From assembly GCA_000431335.1 (NCBI GenBank), contig FR888024.1, positions 1 to 27,381 of the forward strand: a stretch of 27,381 nucleotides of DNA, in the 5' to 3' direction. Made by a program: the position numbers and the translations under genes. Below, in pieces: positions 6,964 through 15,556 of the stretch. Source of the stretch: Clostridium sp. CAG:343 (lineage in GTDB: Bacteria; Bacillota; Clostridia; TANB77; CAG-508). Every line of letters begins with the position of its first letter. Position 1 is the first letter of the stretch. Below the pieces are notes generated by a model, which made no database searches, was not told where the DNA came from, and saw only the letters and a list, made by a program, of their open reading frames with translations.

Positions 6964-7992
6964 ATGTTTAAAAAAGTATTAGTACATACGAGAAGAGGAA
7001 TTAAATTCACAATTCTCTTTATGATAGCAGCTTTTTTAATTGTAGGTATAATTGCTTTTCTCTACAAACCAACATATAGCGTATTTATAAAAGGAGAACA
7101 AGTAGGATATACTGGCGATAGAACAAAGCTACAACATAAAATTAATGATTATGTTGAAAATGGAGATGGGACTAATAAAAATGTTGCATTTGTACAGTTA
7201 GCTGATCTTCCAGAATATAAATTATGTTTGCTAAAAAAAGATATAGTGACAAACGATGATGAAATATTTAATAAAATAAAAGAAGAAGGAACGACTTATT
7301 ATAGATATTATGCAATAGCGGAAAACGAAGAAGAAAAATTATATGTTTCAAATTTCGAAGAAGCAGAAGGAGTTGTTAATACATTAAAAGAAAAAAATAG
7401 TACTAATATGGACAAAATATCTATAGTAGAGAAATATGAGACTGATATAAAAGATTTAATATCATCAGAAGAAGCAATATCAAAATTATATGTAGAACAA
7501 CCTAAAAAAGTAACAGTAGCTAAAACTAGTAATAAAACATCAACTACTAATAAATATGCTGCGACAGGAAGTGTAAATACAGCATTAACTACATCTACAG
7601 CGAAAACAAGTCTTGGAATTTCTTTGATTAGACCTGTATCTGGTATTATAACATCTAGATTTGGAGCAGGAAGTAGAATAAGAAGATCTTCACATACGGG
7701 ATTAGATATTGCGACTTCTACAGGAACACCAATTCAAGCAGCAGCATCAGGAACAGTAACTTTTTCAGGATATAAAGGATCATATGGTAATATGATAGTT
7801 ATTACTCATTCAAATGGAGTACAAACTTATTATGGACATTGTAGTAAATTATATGTATCTGCAGGAACTACCGTATCACAAGGACAAACTATTGCTGCAG
7901 TAGGCTCAACAGGAAATTCGACTGGCCCACATTTGCATTTAGAAGTAAGAGTAAATGGAGTAGCGTATAATCCACAAAACTATGTTTATTAA
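6964..7992 (+). CDS. Membrane-anchored M23 (LytM/lysostaphin-type) peptidoglycan endopeptidase
   Basis: A 342-residue protein with an N-terminal membrane anchor (about 15-33, after a Lys/Arg-rich start), so the rest faces the wall. Residues ~37-160 form a clostridial-type extracellular domain (FIKGEQVGYTGDRTKL... EEAEGVVNTLKEK) that I recognise only as the usual partner of such peptidases. A Thr/Ser-rich linker (~185-215) follows, then the M23 domain at 220-342. Zinc and catalytic residues are visible: HTGLD with H244 and D248, H292 in YYGH, and HLH at 323-325. It would cleave peptide cross-bridges of peptidoglycan; all catalytic ligands are present, so it is likely active rather than a LytM regulator. 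The ribosome binding site AAGGAG precedes the ATG. It is monocistronic, ending in a shared terminator. Confidence 0.88.
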   Translation: MFKKVLVHTRRGIKFTILFMIAAFLIVGIIAFLYKPTYSVFIKGEQVGYTGDRTKLQHKINDYVENGDGTNKNVAFVQLADLPEYKLCLLKKDIVTNDDEIFNKIKEEGTTYYRYYAIAENEEEKLYVSNFEEAEGVVNTLKEKNSTNMDKISIVEKYETDIKDLISSEEAISKLYVEQPKKVTVAKTSNKTSTTNKYAATGSVNTALTTSTAKTSLGISLIRPVSGIITSRFGAGSRIRRSSHTGLDIATSTGTPIQAAASGTVTFSGYKGSYGNMIVITHSNGVQTYYGHCSKLYVSAGTTVSQGQTIAAVGSTGNSTGPHLHLEVRVNGVAYNPQNYVY

Positions 7993-7993
7993 T

Positions 7994-8031
7994 ATAAAAA
8001 GACGGGTATATAAATCATATCCGCCTTTTAT
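7994..8031. terminator. Bidirectional terminator between the M23 gene and mecA
   Basis: AAAAGACGGGTAT (7997-8009) pairs with ATATCCGCCTTTT (8017-8029) with one mismatch and one G-U. Both flanks carry A/T runs, serving the two convergent genes. Confidence 0.65.
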
Positions 8032-8032
8032 G

Positions 8033-8671
8033 TCATTTAGAAATAAAATAATCAATTCCTTTTGTAATAGCATTTTTTTTCATAATAGCCGTTCCGTGTT
8101 CGAGTAATTTTGATTCAAAACTATTTGAACATGAAAAAGGTGTAAGAAATTCAGATGCTATAGAATAAAATGTTTTTCTATATTGATAAGAAGTATTGAT
8201 GTTCTTTATAATTAAGTAATATGTATCATTATATAAATATAATGAAATATTTTTAGATAAACTTTTTATATCAAGATTTTCAGTATTATTAATACATTCA
8301 CAAAAATTACAAAATTCATCAAAGTTTGTAAATCTATAAATTTCTTGATTAGATAAAAAGTTTACAGTTTTTCTTTTTACTGTGAGTTTTTTATTCGAAA
8401 CATTAGAATTTTTTTGAGATTCTTGAGGAGAATATTTTGTTATGGTAAAAATAAAAATATCATCAGATGAAGAAAATGTTTCTATTAATAGTTTGCAACC
8501 ATCAGTATTAAAGCCAACTTCTTCTTTTGCTTTTTTTAACATATTTGTAAAAAAGTTTTGTTCCTTTAAAGCCTTTGTCATAAATGAACGAATGTCTAAG
8601 TTTTTTATATCTAAATCTGAAGGCTTAACAATGACACGTATTTTATTTTCGGTTAATTTTTCTATTTTCAT
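8033..8671 (-). CDS. mecA: MecA-family ClpC adaptor protein
   Basis: The 212-residue length and two-domain build match MecA (218 aa in B. subtilis). The N-terminal substrate-binding domain starts MKIEKLTENKIRVIV with a DIRSFMTKALKEQNFFTNML helix and KLLIETFSSSDDIFIFTITK. A charged linker (~80-105) precedes the C-terminal ClpC-binding domain, with YRFTNFDEFCNFCECI and SLYLYNDTYYLIIKN. MecA delivers proteins such as ComK to ClpCP for degradation and helps assemble the ClpC hexamer. AAGGGGGAT lies 9 nt upstream of the start on the minus strand. The gene diverges from the mre cluster and ends against the M23 gene at a shared terminator. This is not the unrelated beta-lactam-resistance gene of the same name. 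The C-terminal domain is divergent. Confidence 0.85.
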   Translation of the reverse strand: MKIEKLTENKIRVIVKPSDLDIKNLDIRSFMTKALKEQNFFTNMLKKAKEEVGFNTDGCKLLIETFSSSDDIFIFTITKYSPQESQKNSNVSNKKLTVKRKTVNFLSNQEIYRFTNFDEFCNFCECINNTENLDIKSLSKNISLYLYNDTYYLIIKNINTSYQYRKTFYSIASEFLTPFSCSNSFESKLLEHGTAIMKKNAITKGIDYFISK

Positions 8672-8706
8672 AAAGATAAGATCCCCCTTAAATACTTATT
8701 AATTAT

Positions 8707-8752
8707 ATTATACTACTAGTATTATTATATTGAAATGTATAATTTTTGGTAA
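8707..8752 (-). promoter_or_regulatory. Overlapping promoters for mecA (minus strand)
   Basis: Read on the minus strand: TTTCAA (8735-8730), 17 bp, TATAAT (8712-8707), and slightly upstream TTACCA (8752-8747), 17 bp, TATAAT (8729-8724). Both -10 boxes are perfect; the A/T-rich DNA makes the exact choice uncertain. Confidence 0.5.
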
Positions 8753-8796
8753 TTAAATTTTTAGATTTTGTTAATATAGCATATTAAATTTTATAA

Positions 8797-8826
8797 TTCA
8801 AGTGAAATTACATAAATTTACTTGAA
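8797..8826. promoter_or_regulatory. Dyad symmetry over the -35 of the DUF4321-radC-mre promoter (candidate operator)
   Basis: Perfect outer arms TTCAAGT (8797-8803) and ACTTGAA (8820-8826), with partial symmetry continuing inward. The right arm contains most of the TTGAAA -35 box at 8822-8827, the usual place for a repressor site. Confidence 0.4.
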
Positions 8827-8850
8827 AAAATTGCTAATTCAATATATAAT
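8822..8850 (+). promoter_or_regulatory. Promoter of the DUF4321-radC-mreBCD-mrdA-minC cluster
   Basis: TTGAAA (8822-8827), 17 bp, TATAAT (8845-8850). This is the only strong promoter seen ahead of the seven-gene series, whose internal gaps are 45 bp or less. Confidence 0.7.
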
Positions 8851-8909
8851 ACTACTGTGTTAAAAATGAATATCCGTAAGGAAAAATAAAATTTTTGGAG
8901 GTATAAATA

Positions 8910-9167
8910 ATGGCAACAAAAGAAAAAAATATATGGATACTACTAATATTTATTTTGTCAGGGTTAGTGGTAGGAGGATTGCTGGGAGAATTAGCATCTA
9001 AAGTAGATTGGCTTTGGTGGCTTTCTTATAATCAAGTTTTTGGATTAGAAAATCCAATAGTTTTAGACTTAAGTGTTGTTAAAATTACTTTTGCACTTAT
9101 GTTTAAAATAAGTATATCAAGTATTATAGGTATGGTACTAGCAATATTTATATATAAAAAAATATAA
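8910..9167 (+). CDS. DUF4321 small membrane protein
   Basis: An 85-residue protein with two hydrophobic segments (about 8-28 and 58-82) separated by a Trp-rich loop (KVDWLWWLSYNQVFGL). The N-terminal ILSGLVVGGLLGELA and the overall layout are those of DUF4321 proteins, which occur just upstream of radC/mreB in many clostridia. The function is not known; the constant position before the shape genes suggests a link to envelope growth, which is inference. GGAGG (8897-8901) precedes the ATG. It is the first gene of the transcript from the promoter at 8822-8850; radC starts 45 bp downstream. Confidence 0.85.
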   Translation: MATKEKNIWILLIFILSGLVVGGLLGELASKVDWLWWLSYNQVFGLENPIVLDLSVVKITFALMFKISISSIIGMVLAIFIYKKI

Positions 9168-9212
9168 AAGACAAAATAGGGGCAATTTAGATAAGAAAGG
9201 AATGGAAATATT

Positions 9213-9905
9213 TTGTCCATAAAAATGAAAGAATTACCAAAATCAGAAAGACCATACGAAAAATTAGAATTATATGGTGAAAAAACATTGTCTAATGCAG
9301 AATTATTAGCAATTATTATAAAAACAGGGACGAAGGATGAGACATCAGTAGAATTAGCACAAAGAATTTTAAAATTAAATGATACAGATACAGAAGATTT
9401 ATCTTATTTACAAGCGCTATCAATAGAAGAGTTAATGCAAATAAAGGGAATAGGAAAAGTAAAAGCAATTCAATTAAAAGCCGTAACAGAAATAGCAATT
9501 AGAATGTTTAAAACATCAAATTATAAGGCTATAACCATAAAACAGCCACATGATTTAGCTAAAATATTAATGAGTGAATTGAAATTTGAAAAAAGTGAAA
9601 AAGTAAAAATTATTGTTTTAAATAATAAAAATGAAATACAAAAAATAAAAGATATAGCAACAGGTGGAAGTAATTTTGCTAATGTTTCAATAAAAGATAT
9701 TTTATCAGAACCAATAAAAATGAAAGCACCTAAAATTATAGTAGTACATAATCATCCTAGTGGAGATTCAACGCCAAGCAAACAAGATATAGTCTTTACA
9801 GAACAATTATACGAAATATCTGAGCTAATGGGAATACAACTATTAGATCATTTGGTTATAGGTAATATGAATTATACTAGTATATTTTCAAAAATGTTTT
9901 CTTAA
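9213..9905 (+). CDS. radC: RadC-family JAMM/MPN domain protein
   Basis: A 230-residue protein with an N-terminal helix-hairpin-helix (IKGIGKVKAIQLKAV, about 77-91) and a C-terminal JAMM/MPN+ domain. The metal motif HNHPSGDSTPS is at 179-189 (H179, H181) with D192 ten residues after the second His. The old assignment to DNA repair is doubtful; JAMM domains are metallo-isopeptidase or nuclease-like folds and RadC's true reaction is unresolved. Start: TTG at 9213 is chosen because AAAGGA (9196-9201) is 11 nt away and the added SIK matches the family's usual N terminus. The next in-frame ATG (9225) is 23 nt from that site. It sits between DUF4321 and mreB, as is common in Firmicutes. Confidence 0.93.
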   Translation: MSIKMKELPKSERPYEKLELYGEKTLSNAELLAIIIKTGTKDETSVELAQRILKLNDTDTEDLSYLQALSIEELMQIKGIGKVKAIQLKAVTEIAIRMFKTSNYKAITIKQPHDLAKILMSELKFEKSEKVKIIVLNNKNEIQKIKDIATGGSNFANVSIKDILSEPIKMKAPKIIVVHNHPSGDSTPSKQDIVFTEQLYEISELMGIQLLDHLVIGNMNYTSIFSKMFS

Positions 9906-9943
9906 ATTGGTATATAAGACAAGTAGGGAGGAGTTTAGATAAA

Positions 9944-10984
9944 ATGAATTTTATGAAATTTTTTACGTGGGGATCAAAAGATATTGGAATAGATTTAGGA
10001 ACAGCAAATATTTTAGTAACTTTAAAAGGAAAAGGAATTATATTAAAAGAACCATCTGTTGTAGCAATTGATAGAAAAACAGGAAATATTGTGGCAACAG
10101 GTACTGAAGCAAAAGAAATGTTAGGAAGAACACCAGAACAAATTAAAGCAGTAAGACCTTTAAAAGATGGAGTTATTGCTGACTTTACAGCAACACAATT
10201 AATGCTTAAAAATATAATTGGAAAGGTAGCTAAAAGATATAATATTGGAAAACCAAGAGTTGTTGTTGGAGTTCCATCTGGAATTACAGAAGTTGAAGAA
10301 AGAGCTGTGGAAGAATCAGTTTTGCAAGCTGGTGCAAAAGAAGTGTATTTAATTGAAGAACCAATGGCAGCAGCTATTGGAGCATCTTTAGATGTAGGAG
10401 AGCCAAGTGGTAATATAATTGTTGATATTGGAGGAGGAACTACAGAGGTAGCAGTTATTTCTCTTGGAGGAATTGTTGTAAGTCATTCTTTGAGAGTTGC
10501 AGGAGACGAGTTAGATGAGGATATTGTAAATTATATTAAAAAAGAAGAAAATTTAGCAATAGGAGAAACTACAGCAGAACAAATAAAAATGCAAATTGGA
10601 TGTGCAATGCCATTAATGACAGAAACTTCAATGGAGATAAGAGGAAGAGACTTGGGAAATGGTTTACCTAAAAATATAACAGTAACTTCAGTTCAAATAG
10701 AAGATGCAATTCAAGAATCAATTAACAAAATTGTAGAAGTAGTAAAAATGACATTAGAAAAAACTCCACCAGAACTAGCTTCAGATATAATGGAAAAAGG
10801 TATAGTTTTAGCAGGTGGAGGAGCTTTAATTAAAAATTTGGACAAACTATTAAGTTTAGAAACAGGAATGCCTGTTTATGTAGCTGAAGAACCTTTAGAT
10901 TGTGTAGTAAGAGGAGCTGGAAAAACTTTAGAAGATATAGAAAGATTAAAAAGAGTTCTTGTTAATGCTAGAAGTAGAAGATAA
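9944..10984 (+). CDS. mreB: Rod-shape actin homologue MreB
   Basis: A 346-residue bacterial actin that polymerises under the membrane and organises the elongasome. ATP-site motifs: phosphate 1 GIDLGTAN at 15-22, VGVPSGITEVEERAVEE near 108-124, phosphate 2 DIGGGTTE at 161-168, and adenosine motif LAGGGALI near 290. Length is normal (B. subtilis MreB 337 aa). The N-terminal MNFMKFFTWG could form the amphipathic membrane-binding helix. GGGAGG (9926-9931) precedes the ATG. The paralogues Mbl and MreBH share these motifs; position directly before mreC and mreD decides the name. Confidence 0.96.
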   Translation: MNFMKFFTWGSKDIGIDLGTANILVTLKGKGIILKEPSVVAIDRKTGNIVATGTEAKEMLGRTPEQIKAVRPLKDGVIADFTATQLMLKNIIGKVAKRYNIGKPRVVVGVPSGITEVEERAVEESVLQAGAKEVYLIEEPMAAAIGASLDVGEPSGNIIVDIGGGTTEVAVISLGGIVVSHSLRVAGDELDEDIVNYIKKEENLAIGETTAEQIKMQIGCAMPLMTETSMEIRGRDLGNGLPKNITVTSVQIEDAIQESINKIVEVVKMTLEKTPPELASDIMEKGIVLAGGGALIKNLDKLLSLETGMPVYVAEEPLDCVVRGAGKTLEDIERLKRVLVNARSRR

Positions 10985-11023
10985 AAAACTATAAAAATTT
11001 TTATAAAAAAAAAGGAGTAAAAG

Positions 11024-11839
11024 ATGTACAGAAATAAAAAGAATGGGATAATTGGAATTATAATAACAATAATTATACTAATTTTAGTTGTTATATTTTC
11101 AAATGGTGAAACAAATAGTAATTTCATTGAAAATGCAGCTACTAATTTAATTATGCCAATACAAAATGGTTTAACATACTTAAAAAATAAATTAGGTGGA
11201 AATAACACATTTTTTACAGATATAAATAATTTAAAAGATGAAAATAAAGAGTTAAAACAAAAGAATAGTGAATTAGAACAATCATTAAGAGAATTGGAAA
11301 ATATAAAGACACAAAATGAAACATTAAAAGAATATCTAAATTTAACAGAGAAATATGGAGAATATAAAACTATTCCAGGGTATGTAATTAATAAAGATAT
11401 TAGTAATTATTCAAAAACAATTATAATCAATATAGGAAAAAAAGATGGTGTAGAAGAAAATATGACAGTAATCGGAAATGAAGGACTAGTAGGACATGTT
11501 ATTTCAGTAACTGATACGACAGCGAAAGTTCAAACTATAATAGACACTGCAAGTTCTGTAAGTTGCTCAATGAGTACAACGAAAGATAGTATAGTATGTA
11601 AGGGAACATTAGATGAAAAATCATCATTAAAAGCAATGTATATACCAACAGATGCTAATATTATACAAGGAGATAGTATTGAAACTTCGGGGCTAGGTGG
11701 AATTTATCCAAAAGGAATTCATATTGGAACAGTTAAAAAAGTAACAAATACGCAGAATATGACTGATAGATATGCGTTAGTAGAAACAGCAGTAGATTTT
11801 GATAAATTAGATACAGTTTTAGTTATCACAAATAAATAA
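11024..11839 (+). CDS. mreC: Rod-shape determining protein MreC
   Basis: A 271-residue single-pass membrane protein. A short basic N terminus (MYRNKKN) is followed by a hydrophobic segment at about 8-26. A coiled coil rich in Lys/Glu/Leu covers about 62-110 (DENKELKQKNSELEQSL). The beta-rich MreC core follows, including IGKKDGVEENMTVIGNEGLVGHV and SGLGGIYPKGIHIGTV. It links MreB and MreD to the PBP2-RodA synthase outside the membrane. AAAGGAG (11011-11017) lies 6 nt before the ATG. The gap to mreD is 16 bp, implying coupled expression. Confidence 0.94.
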   Translation: MYRNKKNGIIGIIITIIILILVVIFSNGETNSNFIENAATNLIMPIQNGLTYLKNKLGGNNTFFTDINNLKDENKELKQKNSELEQSLRELENIKTQNETLKEYLNLTEKYGEYKTIPGYVINKDISNYSKTIIINIGKKDGVEENMTVIGNEGLVGHVISVTDTTAKVQTIIDTASSVSCSMSTTKDSIVCKGTLDEKSSLKAMYIPTDANIIQGDSIETSGLGGIYPKGIHIGTVKKVTNTQNMTDRYALVETAVDFDKLDTVLVITNK

Positions 11840-11855
11840 AAGAGAGGTGAACAAA

Positions 11856-12389
11856 TTGAAAAAGACAGTGATTAATATTGCTTTAATAGTTACAACAATT
11901 ATTATATATTATTTACAATCAAACTTTTTTAGTTGGTTCAATATAGCAGGAGTAATGCCTAATTTATTTGTGATTCTAGTATTGTTTATTGGATTATTTG
12001 CAAGTAGAACTATGGGAACGGCATATGGTGTTGCAATAGGTGTTGTACTAGACTTTTTATTAGGAAATAAAATAGGAATTTATGCGGGGACTTTAGGAGT
12101 TATAGGATTTTTAGCTGCAGTTTTTGATAAAAACTTTTCTAAAGATAGTAGGATGACAATTATGTTCATGGTTTCGGGAGCAACTATAATATTTGAAGTA
12201 TTAAAGTATTTCTTAAATTACATTTTTTTAGCAACAAATGTTGAGATATTTAATTTTATAATAATCTTAATTATAGAAACTATTTACAATGTAATAATGA
12301 CTATTATTTTATACCCATTAATTCAAAAGTTTGGATATTATATAGAAAATGAATATAAAGGAAATAAAATATTAACTAGATATTTTTAA
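11856..12389 (+). CDS. mreD: Rod-shape determining protein MreD
   Basis: A very hydrophobic protein of 177 residues with about five or six membrane segments, e.g. INIALIVTTIIIYYLQSNFF at the N terminus and NFIIILIIETIYNVIMTIIL near the end. The conserved MPNLFVILVLFIGLF and later FLLGNKIGIYAGTLG fit MreD. TTG at 11856 is chosen as start because AGGTGA (11845-11850) is 5 nt before it; the alternative GTG at 11847 lies inside that site. It works as the membrane subunit of the MreBCD complex and lies between mreC and mrdA, 30 bp from the latter. Confidence 0.9.
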   Translation: MKKTVINIALIVTTIIIYYLQSNFFSWFNIAGVMPNLFVILVLFIGLFASRTMGTAYGVAIGVVLDFLLGNKIGIYAGTLGVIGFLAAVFDKNFSKDSRMTIMFMVSGATIIFEVLKYFLNYIFLATNVEIFNFIIILIIETIYNVIMTIILYPLIQKFGYYIENEYKGNKILTRYF

Positions 12390-12419
12390 TAATTAGAAAA
12401 ATAGAAAGAAGGTGTAAGT

Positions 12420-14531
12420 TTGGCGAGAAATAGAAAAGTAGCAAATGTTAATTTAAGATATAATATTTTAACAGTTATTATATATATAGTAGGAATTATA
12501 TTGATTGTCAAACTATTTAGCCTTCAAATTATTCATGGAGCGGAATATAGAGAACAATCAAATACTAGGCTTACAAGAGAGAGTGTTTTAGAAGCATCTA
12601 GAGGAGCGATATTAGATAAAACTGGTACTTCACTTGTAACATCTAAAATGGAATTTTCACTTGAAATGTATAAAAGCAAAGTCGATAATGATACATTAAA
12701 TCAAGATATATTAAACATGATTGAAGTATTGGAAAAGTATGAAATATCATATGTAGATTCATTTCCTATTAATATAGATCCATTTGAATTCAAAATTTCT
12801 GATGAGACACTTCAAAAATGGAAGAAGTCAAATAATTTAAACGAAAATATTACGGCAGAAGAAGCTTTTTACAAATTTAAAGACAAATATAAAATAAAAA
12901 ATACAAATGATGTACAAGAAATAAGAAAAATTATTGCTATTAGATATGAATTGGCACAAAAGGGATATAGTAGTACAAAATCTGTAACTATTGCTAAAAA
13001 CATACCAAGAGAAGCAGTAGCAGAATTTAGTGAAAGTTCAGATAAATTTACTGGAATAAATATTGTAGTACAGCCAGTAAGAGAATACACATCTGGAAAT
13101 TTGGCATCACATATATTAGGATATGCATCACAAATTAGTTCAGAAGAATATGAGTCAAGAAAAAATACATATAGTCAAAACGATCTTATTGGAAAAACAG
13201 GAATTGAATCTGTGTTTGAAGAGTATCTAAAAGGAAAAAATGGAACAAAGCAAATAGATATGGACGTAGAAGGAACTACAACTGCAGAATATATATCAGA
13301 GGAAGCAGTGGCCGGTTCTGATGTAGTACTTACAATTGATGCAAATTTACAAAAAGTAACTGAAAATGCATTAGCAGCCAATATTCAAAAAATTGCAAGT
13401 GGTGGATTTGGAAAAGCATATGATGCAAAAGCTGGTGCATGTGTAGTTATGAATGTAAATAGCGGAGAGATACTTGCAATGGCTAGTTATCCAGATTATA
13501 ATCCGGCAGACTTTGTAGGAGGAATTAGTCAAGAAGCATGGAATAATTATACGAACAATGAAGCAAAGCCACTAGTAAATAAAGCAATACAAAATTCTTA
13601 CTCACCAGGATCAACATTTAAAATGGTAACAGCAATAGCTGGACTAGAATCAGGAGTTATAAATACAAATACTAAAATCAATGATACAGGAATTTATACA
13701 AAATATAGAGATTATCAACCTAAATGTTGGTATTATACAGATTATCATAGGGGACATGGATATTTAGATGTATCTGGTGCAATTGAAAAATCTTGTAACT
13801 ATTTCTTTTATGAAACAGCAGATAGAATGGGAATTGATACTTTAGTAAGGTTTGCTAAATATTTTGGATTAGGAAGTAAAACAGGAATAGAACTAAGAGG
13901 AGAAACAGCAGGAGTGGTGTCTGGAAAAGAATCAAAACAAAAACTACATAATAATGAACCATGGAGCGCAGGTGATACTCTTCAATCTGCAATAGGTCAA
14001 TATGATAATGAATTTAGTCCTATACAAATGGCAAGATATATTAGTATGCTTGCAAATGGAGGTCATAAAATAGATCCTACAATTATAAAGACAATAAGAA
14101 ATGCAGATGGTTCAGAAGCTTCAAGAGAAGAAATTAATAAGTTTGTAAATAGCAAGTTGGGAATAGAAGATGATAATTCAGAAGAAATAAATATCAATCA
14201 AAACTATTTGAATGCTGTTTTAGAAGGAATGAAATCTGTTACAAGTGATTCAGGAGGAACAGCATATGTAAGATTTAAAGATTTTAATATTAGCGTTGGA
14301 GGAAAAACAGGTTCTGCAGAAGCTGCAGGAAATAAAGTACATGCATGGTTTGTAGGTTTTGCACCTTTTGAAAATCCAGAAATAGCAATTGTTGTTATGG
14401 TAGAAAATGGTGGACATGGAAACTATACAGCAGAAGTAGTTAGAGATATTATGGCTGAATATTTTGGAATGAACACTCAAAATGTAGAAGAAGATATGAG
14501 TGCAACTCCATATGTACAAATATTAAACTAA
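12420..14531 (+). CDS. mrdA: Penicillin-binding protein 2 (elongasome class B transpeptidase)
   Basis: A 703-residue class B PBP that cross-links peptidoglycan during side-wall growth with RodA. A membrane anchor at about 15-33 is followed by the dimerisation (pedestal) domain from RGAILDKTGT (61-70) to about 300, then the transpeptidase domain. Active-site motifs: STFK with Ser398 and Lys401, SCN at 458-460, and KTG at 629-631 (GGKTGSAEA). The TTG start has AAGGTG 5 nt upstream. The insert of ~85 residues at 95-185 in the pedestal is Lys/Glu-rich and makes the protein longer than E. coli PBP2 (633 aa). All catalytic residues are present. Its place after mreBCD separates it from division PBPs (FtsI) and sporulation PBPs (SpoVD). 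Confidence 0.93.
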   Translation: MARNRKVANVNLRYNILTVIIYIVGIILIVKLFSLQIIHGAEYREQSNTRLTRESVLEASRGAILDKTGTSLVTSKMEFSLEMYKSKVDNDTLNQDILNMIEVLEKYEISYVDSFPINIDPFEFKISDETLQKWKKSNNLNENITAEEAFYKFKDKYKIKNTNDVQEIRKIIAIRYELAQKGYSSTKSVTIAKNIPREAVAEFSESSDKFTGINIVVQPVREYTSGNLASHILGYASQISSEEYESRKNTYSQNDLIGKTGIESVFEEYLKGKNGTKQIDMDVEGTTTAEYISEEAVAGSDVVLTIDANLQKVTENALAANIQKIASGGFGKAYDAKAGACVVMNVNSGEILAMASYPDYNPADFVGGISQEAWNNYTNNEAKPLVNKAIQNSYSPGSTFKMVTAIAGLESGVINTNTKINDTGIYTKYRDYQPKCWYYTDYHRGHGYLDVSGAIEKSCNYFFYETADRMGIDTLVRFAKYFGLGSKTGIELRGETAGVVSGKESKQKLHNNEPWSAGDTLQSAIGQYDNEFSPIQMARYISMLANGGHKIDPTIIKTIRNADGSEASREEINKFVNSKLGIEDDNSEEININQNYLNAVLEGMKSVTSDSGGTAYVRFKDFNISVGGKTGSAEAAGNKVHAWFVGFAPFENPEIAIVVMVENGGHGNYTAEVVRDIMAEYFGMNTQNVEEDMSATPYVQILN

Positions 14532-14556
14532 AAAATAAATAAGAAAGGATGTAAAA

Positions 14557-15171
14557 ATGAGGAGTAGTAGTGTAAGTATTAATTTAAAAAAGGACCAAAT
14601 CTTAATAAAATTAAATGAAAATGCAGAACAAGAAAATATTGTAGAAGCATTGAAAAAGAAGCTTCCAGAGTTAAAAAAATTATATAAAGAAGAAAAAACA
14701 CCTATAAAAGTAACTGGAAAAGTATTAAAAAATAAAGAAATTGATGAAATCCAAGAAATAATTAAAGACAAGATAGATGTTGAAATAGATTTTGACATGC
14801 CAAAAAGCCTAGGGTTATCTAGCATAAAGAAAACTTTTGAAAGAAAAATAGCAATATCAGAGACAAAATTTCATAGAGGTTCTCTTCGTTCTGGACAAAA
14901 ATTAGAAACAGAAGGAAGCATAATAATATTAGGAGATGTAAATTCTGGAGCAGAAGTAATTGCATCTGATAATATTGTAGTTCTAGGGACGCTTAGAGGT
15001 TTAGCCCATGCAGGCGCAAAAGGTAATAAGCAAGCTATAATTGCAGCTGGATTGTTTGATGCTGTACAAGTTAGAATAGCTAATATAGTTAAAGAGATAG
15101 ACAGAGAAGAAGAACCATTGCATAAACAAGCATATATTAGTGTGGTTGAAGATAAGATTGTTATTGAATAA
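14557..15171 (+). CDS. minC: Septum site-determining protein MinC
   Basis: A 204-residue inhibitor of FtsZ assembly. The N-terminal FtsZ-inhibiting domain covers about 1-98. The C-terminal beta-helix domain (105-204) has the conserved RSGQ at 111-114, the MinD-contact motif, followed by LETEGSIIILGDVNSGAEV and NIVVLGTLRGLAHAGAKGN, which are diagnostic. AAAGGA lies 7 nt before the ATG and the gap to mrdA is 25 bp, so it shares the elongasome transcript. In many clostridia minD and minE follow; here the gene ends 7 bp from a convergent gene, so the Min partners must be elsewhere or absent. The intact RSGQ argues that a MinD exists. Confidence 0.92.
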   Translation: MRSSSVSINLKKDQILIKLNENAEQENIVEALKKKLPELKKLYKEEKTPIKVTGKVLKNKEIDEIQEIIKDKIDVEIDFDMPKSLGLSSIKKTFERKIAISETKFHRGSLRSGQKLETEGSIIILGDVNSGAEVIASDNIVVLGTLRGLAHAGAKGNKQAIIAAGLFDAVQVRIANIVKEIDREEEPLHKQAYISVVEDKIVIE

Positions 15172-15178
15172 ATAAAGC

Positions 15179-15556
15179 TTAAGTTAATAATAGTAAAATT
15201 AATGATAAAAATAACATCTCATCATGAACTTCTTCTTTGTAAAGGAAAAACAGTAATCCAAGTATTATAAGATCATCTAAATATAATTCGATTCCTAATA
15301 TTTCTAAAATAGGTTCATCTAAATTCGTTTCAACAAATGGATTTGCAAAATGAATTGGACCGAAAGAATTATATTTAAATGATCTTTTTTTCTGCTCTGA
15401 ATTTTCTTTTTGCTCTTTTTCAAAATCCTCTGAAGGAATTGAATTAATATTAGGATTTGAGTTATTAGTATTTTGAATTATAGGTCTATTATAATTAGTA
15501 TAGTAGGGATAATATTGATTTTGATAAGGAAATCTAAAAAATGGAAAACTAGGCAT
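15179..15556 (-). CDS. Unknown clostridial protein with Tyr/Asn/Pro-rich N terminus and hydrophobic C-terminal helix pair
   Basis: A 125-residue protein with no family I can name. The N terminus is rich in Phe, Tyr, Asn and Pro (MPSFPFFRFPYQNQYYPYY), like small coat or morphogenetic proteins. A charged middle (KEQKENSEQKKR) follows. The C-terminal part PILEILGIELYLDDLIILGLLFFLYKEEVHDEMLFLSLILLLL has two hydrophobic stretches. Start: the ATG at 15556 is preferred because AAGGAG (15569-15564, minus strand) is 7 nt upstream; a longer frame to 15577 would start upstream of that site. It overlaps the end of the preceding gene by 8 bp, implying translational coupling. A role in sporulation is a guess from composition. 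Confidence 0.7.
   Translation of the reverse strand: MPSFPFFRFPYQNQYYPYYTNYNRPIIQNTNNSNPNINSIPSEDFEKEQKENSEQKKRSFKYNSFGPIHFANPFVETNLDEPILEILGIELYLDDLIILGLLFFLYKEEVHDEMLFLSLILLLLT

Noticed and set aside
9225..9227. ATG at 9225 as radC start
   Set aside because: It is 23 nt from the only ribosome binding site, and the TTG start gives the usual N-terminal length.
11847..11855. GTG at 11847 as the start of mreD
   Set aside because: It lies inside the AGAGGTGA ribosome binding site that serves the TTG at 11856.
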